Positions 1 to 7,867 of a DNA stretch of 64,000 nt are shown piece by piece. The stretch comes from Symbiodinium natans (taxonomy: Eukaryota > Sar > Dinophyceae > Suessiales > Symbiodiniaceae): the NCBI GenBank assembly GCA_905221605.1, contig CAJNDS010001668.1, positions 124,001 to 188,000 on the forward strand, written 5' to 3'. The first letter of the stretch is position 1, and each line of letters starts with the position of its first letter. The notes beneath the pieces were generated by a model. That model was not told the DNA's origin. It did no database searches and saw only the letters and a list, made by a program, of their open reading frames with translations. Made by a program: the position numbers and the translations under genes.

Positions 1-439
1 GAGGATACTGCGTGACCGGGGTCCCTGTGGCTTATCACCTGCTCTCTGTGAAACTCACCTGAAGGTGCAGCTCCCGTAGGATTGATCGTAGTGTAACCCC
101 CACAACTCTTCAACCTTATTAAAGGGCGTTCCGTGAAGGGACATCTATGCGGGGAGTTAGGAGATCAGGGTCGGCGAGTACCAGCCAGGACTAGGAGAAA
201 GTTGTGTTGATACATGTATCATGACGCGGCCAGAAGCGGCTTGCGCCGGGGAAGGGAGAGTACCGCGAGCACGAGAGATGTGCGGTTGGGGGCCATTGCC
301 ATGTCCACGAGACTACTTAATGGGCTGCCGTGTGTTGGGTAACCGACATACTGCCAAGTACAGCTTCTGCACGTCACTTCGGGCAAGCTATGCGTCTGGC
401 GTCTCATCCAAAGCAGGCTTGCAGGGCTGAGCTGAGTGT
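1..439. other. No recognisable feature
   Basis: Short frames on both strands here are small and resemble no family I know. I see no promoter, RNA gene or clear repeat before the GA-rich tract that follows. Confidence 0.4.
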
Positions 440-450
440 TTCAGAGAGCG

Positions 451-492
<42 letters not shown>

Positions 493-625
493 AGGGAGAG
501 GGAGAGGGAGAGGGAGAGGGAGAGGGAGAGAGGGAGAGGGGAGGGAGAGGGAGAGGGAGAGGGAGAGGGAGACGGAGAGAGAGAGAGAGAGGAGAAAAAC
601 AAAAGGGAGAAAGGGAGAAAGGGAA
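440..625. repeat. GA / GGGAGA microsatellite
   Basis: A purine tract starts as GA dinucleotides, moves into GGGAGA hexamers, then breaks up into GA and AAAGGG. Long frames of Arg-Glu on one strand and Ser-Leu-Pro on the other are by-products of this low-complexity tract and are not listed as genes. Confidence 0.95.
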
Positions 626-825
626 GAGTTGCCATTGATGGAGCGAGCATAGTTGATGATGACCAGCCCACTTTCCGCGGATGCGCACGCATGCAGGCTG
701 CTCATTAACTCTAACTGCGCTCCCATGTTCGGGGGCACTTCCAGACCACGGCTGGCGGAAACGATGCAAGGAACGTGATTTTTTGCAGTAAAGGTCGCCA
801 GAGCATGGGGTGCACACCCACGCTC

Positions 826-1398
826 TCAAACCCAGAAGTGGGATCGAATGCCGGCTTGGCGCAGCCTCTTCATCAAGTCCAGCGCCGCATCGATGGTCCG
901 GCCCTTGCTTTTGTACCCCGTCCCCTTTCCCCAGCCAAAGTTAATGCCATCGAAGTAGACATGGTATTCGAAGAAGATCTCATCAACTAGGGAGCTGAGC
1001 TCCGGCTGCCGTGCGATGGCTTCCATGATCTGCAGTTCTGGGCCACCGTCAATGTCCACCTTCACGACGACGTAGTCTTCGACTTTTGCAGCAATGGGAA
1101 GAAGGTGGAGGAAGCTTCCTCTCGGTGCATAAAGACCTCTGGTTGTGTCCTTGCATCCATTCTCTACCACAGGGAGATTGAAGAAGCGAGTCTTCTCTCT
1201 GATTTCATCCGGCATTGGACCCCACCAAACAGTGCCGTTGATTTGATGCGCTTCCCATGCATAAATGTCATCGAACTCCAGGCAACGATCCTCGGCGCTC
1301 GTTGTGAGACGCTCTTGCGGAAGGGTGAATGTTGAAGACACTGCACATTGCACTGCTCTACACTCTGTCTTTTTTTGGGCCCTAATGCAAAGAACCAT
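826..1398 (-). CDS. FkbM-like methyltransferase, C-terminal exon
   Basis: The minus-strand frame contains a coherent block (AWEAHQINGTVWWGPMPDEI, then RFFNLPVVENG and VVVKVDIDGGPELQIMEAI, then LSSLVDEIFFEYHVYF). The VKVDIDGGPELQIMEAI pattern and the acidic D-E-I-F-F-E-Y segment resemble FkbM-type SAM-dependent methyltransferase-like proteins, which are numerous in dinoflagellates. The frame stops at 826 after a Phe-Trp-Val end. The first 25 or so residues look less natural than the rest, so the true exon may begin near 1340 rather than at the first possible start. The preceding piece of the gene lies just upstream in a different frame. Substrate unknown. The family call is by motif memory, not by alignment. 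Confidence 0.6.
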   Translation of the reverse strand: MVLCIRAQKKTECRAVQCAVSSTFTLPQERLTTSAEDRCLEFDDIYAWEAHQINGTVWWGPMPDEIREKTRFFNLPVVENGCKDTTRGLYAPRGSFLHLLPIAAKVEDYVVVKVDIDGGPELQIMEAIARQPELSSLVDEIFFEYHVYFDGINFGWGKGTGYKSKGRTIDAALDLMKRLRQAGIRSHFWV

Positions 1399-1401
1399 TC
1401 A

Positions 1402-1530
1402 TCTCAGACCATGTCGAGTTGCTCTGTACATGTTGTAGAAGATCGGCAAGGACGGACCAGCACCCGACCCCATCCGGTAGTCCAAGTGCATGAAGTCGGC
1501 CCTGGGTCTCATTGCCAAGCGAGGGAAAAA
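1402..1530 (-). CDS. FkbM-like methyltransferase, upstream exon
   Basis: This short minus-strand segment encodes RADFMHLDYRMGSGAGPSLP followed by IFYNMYRATRHGLR. That style (R..F..iDYR.G......Y.MY.atRhG) commonly precedes the methyltransferase core in dinoflagellate proteins of this kind, so I assign it to the same gene as the piece at 826-1398. The two parts are in different frames and the downstream frame is stopped at 1399-1401, so a small intron or an indel must separate them. No convincing GT-AG pair is obvious in the 60 bases between. The gene may be a pseudogene. The upstream boundary is uncertain. Confidence 0.45.
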
Positions 1531-1910
1531 CCAAGGGGCGGGGGATGTGGCGCCCAGGGGCGATCGAAGTCCTGTGATCCGAAGATTTTTTGTAAGTACA
1601 TGCACTTTGAGGGTCTCAACAAACGCCAGCTGCAGGGTTTCGCTTGCGAAGTTGGAGTTTTGGTGCACCAAGAAACCAAAGGGGGCAACCCCCGATCTCC
1701 TCACCGTCCTATTCTAAGGATTCACAACTGATTTTTTGCCAAGAGTTTCATAAGGACTCACAAGAATTAGATTTTCATCAGATTTTCATACTGATTCCAC
1801 GCCTATAACTCTACAGCTGGCATGCGTCCCGGCATTGCTGGCGCAGCCGAGGTCGAAGAGCTTCTTGCGGCCCGGTGGTCCTCTGGACTGCTCTGACATG
1901 GACAGAGAAA

Positions 1911-1935
1911 AGGGTTTAGGGTTTAGGGTTTAGGG
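1911..1935. repeat. Interstitial TTTAGGG repeat, left half
   Basis: About three and a half TTTAGGG units abut the left LTR. The same repeat resumes at 10718 after the right LTR, so one short telomere-type array was split by the insertion. The last five bases, TAGGG, form the left copy of the target-site duplication. Confidence 0.9.
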
Positions 1936-2227
1936 TGCGGAGCTGCAGGTTGTATTGTGGAAAAGAGTTGGTGTTGAAGGATAAAGGGTCAATGAACCCG
2001 GTAACCTTTGTGGCTCAAGAATGGCCACTAACAACGGCTGTTCAAAGCGAAAAGCAGTGCCCTGGGGTTTGGGGCTGGGGTTGGTGTCTGGTTACTTTGG
2101 TAAGGATATCCCCCTCCCTCCTTCGGGTGCTCTTGTTTGGATCTGTGTTGTGTTCTTCGGTTCAGGGAGTTCATTTAGGCAGCCAAGGGTTGAGATTCTT
2201 TCTTTTCCCCTTTCGGTTGCCCCCGTA
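1936..2227 (+). repeat. 5' long terminal repeat
   Basis: This 292-bp segment is repeated at 10426-10717 with a single visible difference (G here, T there, in the GCTGCAG-TTG segment about 14 bases in). It begins TGCGG and ends CCCCGTA. It should hold the promoter and the R region. It includes a sequence resembling the dinoflagellate spliced leader at 1998-2019. Reading frames across it occur identically in both LTRs and are not taken as genes. Confidence 0.95.
1998..2019 (+). promoter_or_regulatory. DinoSL-like 22-mer in 5' LTR
   Basis: Aligned without gaps to the published dinoflagellate spliced leader (DCCGUAGCCAUUUUGGCUCAAG), this 22-mer matches at 17 positions, including the last nine bases TGGCTCAAG. 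The 3' end of the leader is where it joins mRNAs. The copy in the 3' LTR (10488-10509) is identical. It could be a relic of a trans-spliced RNA that was reverse transcribed, or a chance match. Confidence 0.45.
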
Positions 2228-2240
2228 GGTTATGAGCCCA
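2228..2240 (+). other. Primer-binding site, initiator tRNA-Met anticodon arm
   Basis: GGTTATGAGCCCA directly follows the 5' LTR. Its complement, TGGGCTCATAACC, is the anticodon stem-loop of eukaryotic initiator tRNA-Met (yeast-type loop CTCATAA), not a tRNA 3' end. Drosophila copia and some other Ty1/copia elements prime from such an internally cut half-tRNA. The LTR end and this match coincide exactly. Confidence 0.75.
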
Positions 2241-2294
2241 AATTAGGTTCCCTGCGGTTGAGTGTTCTCTTAAGGTTTTTGGGATCAAGAAGCA

Positions 2295-3578
2295 ATGCCT
2301 TCTCCCAAGCGATGGCTCCAGCCTTCCTCGGATGGTGGTCAGAATGGTGGAGCTGGAAATGGTGCAGCTGAGTCTCTGGGTGAAAGGGCGGTGCTGGAAG
2401 AGGTAATGCCTGGCGCTGAAGAACATCTGGAAGAAGCCTTGGTTGCAGAAGGCCCCAATGTGGGTATGAATCCCAATGTGGATATGGTTAGCAATTCTGA
2501 AGCTGAAGGACGTGCTGTCTCTGTATTGCCAAAGCCTGGTGAAAACAGGAACTGGGACGCGACTGGTGGTATACGTGAAATGGAGGTGACTGTTTTACGC
2601 GTGTTGCAAAAGCATGGGTATCAGCCGTCGACTTCAACTTCGGGCCGAATGGTGGATCAAGGGTCTCAGACCAATCTGAGTGGAGAGGTGCTGCAAGCTG
2701 CCAGGAGGCCTCTGAACAAGATTAAAGGGGATCCCTCGGTGAGTTCCCTAGGTGGTGGAAGCGGTTACGAACAGAAGGGTGCGGACAGCTTTGAAGCTGC
2801 ACCAACTGCTGAATACGCCATGGGGGAGGAGGAGATCTTACAGATGGAGGCTGAAAGGTTGCGCCAGTTGTCAGAAGAAGAGGATGAGATGCGTCAAGTC
2901 TCTGAAATGGATGGTTTTCGGAAAGATGAGCATCTGATCAAAGCGTGCGATGGGACAACGTGGGAATGGCACTTCCACGAAGATGGGAGACAATATTACT
3001 ACTGCCTGGATACGCAGGAAAGCAAGTGGACATTGCCGGCTGTAGGTGAAAAGATGAAGAGTGACGAGGTGGTTGGGTCTCCTTCGGGCAATGAGCTGGA
3101 AATGGAGGCTGCACTGGGTCCTTCATCATCTACTCCGACGCCTGAGTCTACGAGGGCATTCCAGGGTAGTGTAAATAGTGTAGGTGAAAAGGATTTTTCC
3201 TCTACTATCAGGGATAGCGGTTTTAGGGCTGGTGGTGACGCCCAGACCTCGGGTTCTCCTGATGAGGAAGGAATTTCTGGAATCCGAGCAGACATCGCTG
3301 GAGAACATCTGGATCGGGAAGAAATGGAAGCGCTTTCTGAGGGTGTGGCAGCGGTGGAATCGGTGGGTCCAGAGGAAAAAATGACCAATGCGGAGATTGG
3401 AACTGTGTCGGCTGCGGAAGAGCGAGTGGTGGATGTGGTACCTGTCGTTCAGGAAGGTGGTCCTGGAGATTTGGATGACGGAGGGAAAAAGTTGTGCGTT
3501 ACGACTGAGGAGGTCTCTTCGTTTGGTGCCAAGAATCCGGAAAAAAGAAGCTTCTGGAATAGCTGGAGACACGGTTGA
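2295..3578 (+). CDS. Element ORF 1: acidic protein with WW-like domain
   Basis: This 427-residue frame starts at the first good ATG after the primer site and a 54-base leader. It is acidic and Glu/Gly/Val-rich. Around residues 215-250 it has TTWEWHFHEDGRQYYYCLDT followed by QESKWTLP: paired tryptophans about 21 residues apart, a Tyr-Tyr-Tyr core and a terminal Pro, typical of a WW domain that binds proline-rich ligands. The rest has no recognisable fold. The frame ends soon after an A6 run at 3541-3546, where the plus-one frame takes over with similar acidic composition, so the translated product may continue into the next frame. Role in the element unknown; a Gag-like or adaptor function is inference. 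Confidence 0.7.
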   Translation: MPSPKRWLQPSSDGGQNGGAGNGAAESLGERAVLEEVMPGAEEHLEEALVAEGPNVGMNPNVDMVSNSEAEGRAVSVLPKPGENRNWDATGGIREMEVTVLRVLQKHGYQPSTSTSGRMVDQGSQTNLSGEVLQAARRPLNKIKGDPSVSSLGGGSGYEQKGADSFEAAPTAEYAMGEEEILQMEAERLRQLSEEEDEMRQVSEMDGFRKDEHLIKACDGTTWEWHFHEDGRQYYYCLDTQESKWTLPAVGEKMKSDEVVGSPSGNELEMEAALGPSSSTPTPESTRAFQGSVNSVGEKDFSSTIRDSGFRAGGDAQTSGSPDEEGISGIRADIAGEHLDREEMEALSEGVAAVESVGPEEKMTNAEIGTVSAAEERVVDVVPVVQEGGPGDLDDGGKKLCVTTEEVSSFGAKNPEKRSFWNSWRHG

Positions 3579-4044
3579 TCTGAAAGTTGAGGCCTGGAGC
3601 GCCAATGAAGCGCGGGTCAATGTGCCAGATAGTACCTGGAGTGCAGAGGAAGCACGGGTTGAGGCGCATATGGTGTCACGTTCCGCGGACGACTGCAACA
3701 ATGGGGCGCAGGTCTCCGTAGCAGCTGACGACGGAGGTTCACAGGTGGACGCACTGGTGCAACCTGAAGTTAGCAGCGAGGAACGAAATGGCAAAGGCTA
3801 CACCGGAGCCAATGTGGCAGCTGTGGTCAACGATAGTGGTGATTCTCTTTTGGAAACCATGGAGCCAAAGGAGCCTGCGGTGGAAGAAAATGTGCCTGCC
3901 GCGGATGAGCAATCCAACAGCCCTGCAGTGGAAGAAAATTTGCCTGCTGCAGAAGGTTTGACAAAAGACTCCAATGGTGGGTCCACTCCCACGAGGGGGG
4001 AAGTATTGCCGTCTGAAAGCTTGCCGGAAGTCGGTAACAGATGA
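3546..4044 (+). CDS. Element ORF 2: acidic linker frame
   Basis: This frame continues the composition of ORF 1 in the plus-one register (VDLKVEAWSANEARVNV and similar Glu/Ala/Val-rich text, with repeats of the type ADEQSNSPAVEENLPAAE). An ATG at 3388 exists in this register, but the part overlapping ORF 1 looks like a shadow, so I place the meaningful start at the A6 run. It ends at 4044, and the next frame takes over somewhere between 3974 and 4044, where a G6 run (about 3995-4000) is one possible slip site. No domain recognised. It may be the middle of one long polyprotein interrupted by two one-base shifts. Confidence 0.5.
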
Positions 4045-7000
4045 GGCAAAGCCATTGGCTGGAAAAGAGGAAGGTCCTGAACCCCTTGAGCACAAGGTGG
4101 ATGATCTTGTGGGACTCGTGCAGGAGCAGGACAAGCAGCTTGACCCAAAGGTGGAAACAAGGGATGTTCCAGGAGCCGATGATACAGAGATGGTTTCTGA
4201 AGAACAGGCAAAGGAAGTGCCCAATGAGGGAGCCTTGGTGACACCTGGGGAGCATTGTTATCAAGCAGGAGATAGGATCACTGCTCTGGTGCGTTGCATC
4301 AATGTATATGGAGCCTTTTTGGAACACGGTGATCTGAATGTGCTGATTCCTGAAGAAGGGAAAAATACACCTTCTTTCAAAATTGGTGACACTGTCTGCA
4401 CGACAGTGAAGAGGGTGGATGATGATGGCACTGTGATTTTAGATTCCTACCTGGTTTTTGAAGAGGACGAAGAGGACTCTTCTCCAGCGCAGCGCAAATG
4501 GAAAGACGGCGGCTGGGATGCGTGGTGGGGAAATTCATGGTGTGATGGTCAATGGTACCAAGATTCCAACGGTCAATGGGACTGGAAATGGGAGGAAGAG
4601 CAATCCGATGAGTGGTTTGCTGATCAGGAGTTATCCTCAGAAGAACAAGAGGAAAGGCAACTCTATGGAGAAAAGATCTATAGAGCTCTTCTGGAGGATG
4701 GAAAGGCTGATAAGGCCTATGTGGGCAAAATCACTGGGATGTTGCTGAGTCGTACAATAGACGTGGTTATGGAGTGTGTTGCAGATCATGCATTCCTGAA
4801 TGCGGAAGCTCGGCGTGCATATGGCATCCTGCAAAGTGATGGTTGGAAGCCCGATGGTACAGAAGGCGCAGGCTTGGGAAAGACAACCACCTTTTCCCGA
4901 AAGCAGTACCACAACGCGCTCTACGAACTGGCACGTAAGAAAAGGAGATTTAGTGGACCAGTTGTGGGTGAAGCGGTGGCAATGTTGCTGAGTCAAGGCA
5001 AAGATGAACTTTGGAATGCGCTTTGGCTGGATACCAAGCGGTTTTTGCAGGAGCTTGATGGTGCAGTTGAATCTATGAGTAAGAGAGAAAATAAGCCAAT
5101 GGAAGCCTACATGGATCCCGATCAGTATAAGAAGGCTCACCTGACGCCAAAAACTGTGTCACCAGGGTACAGCAAGCTGTGCAAGTTTTTCAATCAGGGA
5201 AGGTGTCGCAATGGAGATGAGTGTTCCTATGAACATCGTCGTTATGGTGAAGGTTGGCCAGGAGGAGGACCAACTGAGCCAAAGAACAGCCAAAAAGCTG
5301 GAGACGAGGATGGGGACATTGGTGACCCTCCTACAGAAGAAGGCACAGTGGATGAGGCACAGCAGGAGCGGGAGGATTCAGCTTTCAGAGCCAAGTACAA
5401 CTTTGGTAAAGGTGCATCAAAGGGTGAGTCTGTGTCAGTCGAGCCAAAGAGGCAAATGTGTCTGTATTACAACCAAGGAGGTTGTAAATATGGAAATTCT
5501 TGCAGATATTCGCACGACGAAAAAGCGGACTTGGGAACCCGGCAGATCCTGGGACAATGCTTCTCGGAAAGCCATAAGGGACGCAGGGTTCCATCATTGC
5601 TGCTTCGACTACTCTACTACCTCAAAGGGAGATGTCGCGTGCGATATGGTTGCAAGTATTCCCACGACGAAATGTCTGAAGAGCGACTGGCCCAACTGAA
5701 GCATCTGGCGAATGTGGCGAACCATGTTTCGTTTCAAAGAGGAAGAGGATTGGAGATTTCCGACAGGAACACCTTTCAACCACCGGTAAGTGGGGGAGCG
5801 GAATCTTCGTCATCTTCGGCACCACAGGCGTTGCAAATGACCAATGTGTCAAAGAAAACAGGTGAGGGTGATACGCTGGATGGAGCAGATGGAGATGTAC
5901 AAAAGGATTCGGTGGCAGAGTCTACCACAGTACGTCTTCAGAATCCAGAAGAGCCAATAGAAAATTGGATGGCTCGCAACAAACACTTGTGGGTGTATAC
6001 ACCTCACGTGAGTGACGTGATGATCAAGCTTGGTGTAACCAATGTCAAAGAGCTACAAGAGTATATCTTCGTGGAGGATTTGGTGGAAAAAGGGGTTAAC
6101 AAGGTGACGGCCTGCAAAATTCTGCAATTGGTGGGTGGTGTTCATTATCGGCCAATGTCGCCGGATGTGGCTGTTTCTACCAACGCATCGGTACGCATGG
6201 AGCAATCTTCTGGAAGCCGTGAAGCTGGAAGAGGTGGGGTGAGAACTATCTCTCAGGTGCGTGAAGCTGAAGGCCCTGGTACAAAGGAGATGCCGCGAGG
6301 GTCTTATCGAGAGATCTTCGACACAGGCAAGTACCGTGACGCTTGGACGCTAGCGCAGAGATCCCCGCTGTGCGTGCAGAGGTTGCGATTGGTGGGAGTT
6401 GGAATGCCACCGGTGAACCCGCCAACAAAGGCGTATCGGTCAAGATCAAACCCTGTCAGAAGGGGAAGGCCCTTGCTGGATCGGAAACAGGTGCGACTGG
6501 TGCCACGCTCTCGCTCACAACGGCGTGTACAGCCGGCGGAAGTGGTGGAAAAGCCAAAGCCACTGGAACCGGTAAAGCCTCGTGGTGGTTTGTCGTACCC
6601 ATTCAGCAGAGCGTGGGCAGATTTGGTGGATGATGATGATCAGACAGGTGCTCTGGTCTCCTATGCTGATTCCTCAGGTGATTCAAGCGAGGAAGAAACC
6701 AACAGCGCTCGACACCTGCGGGAAACCTTTTTGCGAGAAAGGGATTCACAAAGAACTGAGACACGTGGCAATGTTCCACTTACTGGTTCTTCAAGCTCCA
6801 ATGATGGGCAGAACAAATCGGTTCACCTTGGCGAAGGGCGCGACAAAGCGTCGCGGGGGGAGACCCGCCAAGAAGTGACTTCTCAAGTTTTTTCGCTTCC
6901 ACAACCTTCTCGTCGAACTGAGCAGTCTCAAAAAAGAGCAAGGGATGGCTCAGTTATAGTTGGTTCGCTGGCGGTGGGCTCCACGGATGAGGTTTTACCT

Positions 7001-7867
7001 GGGCAAGGTGTTGCTGGACAGGTGAACGTATCTGAAAGCGCTCAAGTTCTTCCTGGGCAAGAAGTGGCTGGACAGGAGACGGCGCTGGAAGGAGCAGTGC
7101 AAATTCCTGGCGAGGAGACTGACCAAAAAGAGGGAGAAGGTGGGAGCAATGAACTCCGTGGTGATGGTGTGAAGATATTGGATGTTTGTCCGGTGAAGAA
7201 GGACCATCAGCAATTGCTTACTAAAGGCCTTAAGCGGATTTATTGGAAGGTTGCTGTCGGCAAATTGCCTGTGGGGCAAAGGGACTGTCAGAAGGGGTCC
7301 AATAAAATGGATCGAAATTTGGTTATTAGCATGTCATCCGAAGGTGCAAGCGAACAGGATTTGAACCTGGCACTGGTGGACGATGCTGATCAGTCAATGG
7401 ATGATGGTACATTGGTGGCTATGGTGTATGACCCACGAACGCTGATTCAGTCGCCAACAACTGATTGGGTTATGCGTCGCGGTTTGACCGATCGTACCAT
7501 CTGGCCGGCAATAGCGACTGCAGCACAGAGGATATGTGCTGAAATGGTTCAAGTGGATGAACTGAATGCCCAGCTGGAGACTGGGACACTCCTTTTTCAA
7601 AGGAGAGATCAAGGACATTATGGTGATTTGCATCATTCGTTCCATGAAAATCCGTGCTTGCCGGCGGTGGGAAATTATCCTCTCTCAGTGATGGGTGCAT
7701 TGCTGTCTCCTGGTCTGGAAGGGGAATTCAGAAATACTGAAAAGTTTGGAACTGCTATGGAGGCAATCGCCTACGATTGGAGTCGCAGTCCAGGCATGGA
7801 AGTTCACGTTGAACTTATGGCGAGGGTAGCGAAATTGGTTGCTCCGTTCCTTACCCTAGGAGGGTGA
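3974..7867 (+). CDS. Element ORF 3: S1-like and CCCH zinc-finger protein
   Basis: This is the longest frame, 1,297 residues. Near residues 90-155 is an S1/OB-like stretch (YQAGDRITALVRCINVYGAF, then KIGDTVCTTVKRVDDDGTV). It is followed by a Trp-rich acidic segment (residues 175-215). Two CCCH fingers of the form C-x7-C-x5-C-x3-H follow, CKFFNQGRCRNGDECSYEH near residue 405 and CLYYNQGGCKYGNSCRYSH near 495. A third near 540-555 keeps only its last C, C and H. A SAM-like helical stretch (VYTPHVSDVMIKLGVTNVKE) lies near residue 675, then a basic Arg-rich region and low-complexity repeats. CCCH and S1 domains bind RNA, so packaging of element RNA is plausible. No polymerase or integrase motifs. 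The first 25 residues are probably out of register with the real product. Overlaps ORF 4 by four bases. Confidence 0.75.
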   Translation: MVGPLPRGGKYCRLKACRKSVTDEAKPLAGKEEGPEPLEHKVDDLVGLVQEQDKQLDPKVETRDVPGADDTEMVSEEQAKEVPNEGALVTPGEHCYQAGDRITALVRCINVYGAFLEHGDLNVLIPEEGKNTPSFKIGDTVCTTVKRVDDDGTVILDSYLVFEEDEEDSSPAQRKWKDGGWDAWWGNSWCDGQWYQDSNGQWDWKWEEEQSDEWFADQELSSEEQEERQLYGEKIYRALLEDGKADKAYVGKITGMLLSRTIDVVMECVADHAFLNAEARRAYGILQSDGWKPDGTEGAGLGKTTTFSRKQYHNALYELARKKRRFSGPVVGEAVAMLLSQGKDELWNALWLDTKRFLQELDGAVESMSKRENKPMEAYMDPDQYKKAHLTPKTVSPGYSKLCKFFNQGRCRNGDECSYEHRRYGEGWPGGGPTEPKNSQKAGDEDGDIGDPPTEEGTVDEAQQEREDSAFRAKYNFGKGASKGESVSVEPKRQMCLYYNQGGCKYGNSCRYSHDEKADLGTRQILGQCFSESHKGRRVPSLLLRLLYYLKGRCRVRYGCKYSHDEMSEERLAQLKHLANVANHVSFQRGRGLEISDRNTFQPPVSGGAESSSSSAPQALQMTNVSKKTGEGDTLDGADGDVQKDSVAESTTVRLQNPEEPIENWMARNKHLWVYTPHVSDVMIKLGVTNVKELQEYIFVEDLVEKGVNKVTACKILQLVGGVHYRPMSPDVAVSTNASVRMEQSSGSREAGRGGVRTISQVREAEGPGTKEMPRGSYREIFDTGKYRDAWTLAQRSPLCVQRLRLVGVGMPPVNPPTKAYRSRSNPVRRGRPLLDRKQVRLVPRSRSQRRVQPAEVVEKPKPLEPVKPRGGLSYPFSRAWADLVDDDDQTGALVSYADSSGDSSEEETNSARHLRETFLRERDSQRTETRGNVPLTGSSSSNDGQNKSVHLGEGRDKASRGETRQEVTSQVFSLPQPSRRTEQSQKRARDGSVIVGSLAVGSTDEVLPGQGVAGQVNVSESAQVLPGQEVAGQETALEGAVQIPGEETDQKEGEGGSNELRGDGVKILDVCPVKKDHQQLLTKGLKRIYWKVAVGKLPVGQRDCQKGSNKMDRNLVISMSSEGASEQDLNLALVDDADQSMDDGTLVAMVYDPRTLIQSPTTDWVMRRGLTDRTIWPAIATAAQRICAEMVQVDELNAQLETGTLLFQRRDQGHYGDLHHSFHENPCLPAVGNYPLSVMGALLSPGLEGEFRNTEKFGTAMEAIAYDWSRSPGMEVHVELMARVAKLVAPFLTLGG

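Noticed and set aside
388-829. Long frames of Arg-Glu or Ser-Leu-Pro on both strands
   Set aside because: They exist only because the GA/GGGAGA tract lacks stops; no domain and no support outside the tract.
1935-2371. Two plus-strand frames of about 100 residues within the LTR
   Set aside because: The same frames recur in the 3' LTR (10278-10727); they overlap the expected promoter and R region and have no domain features.
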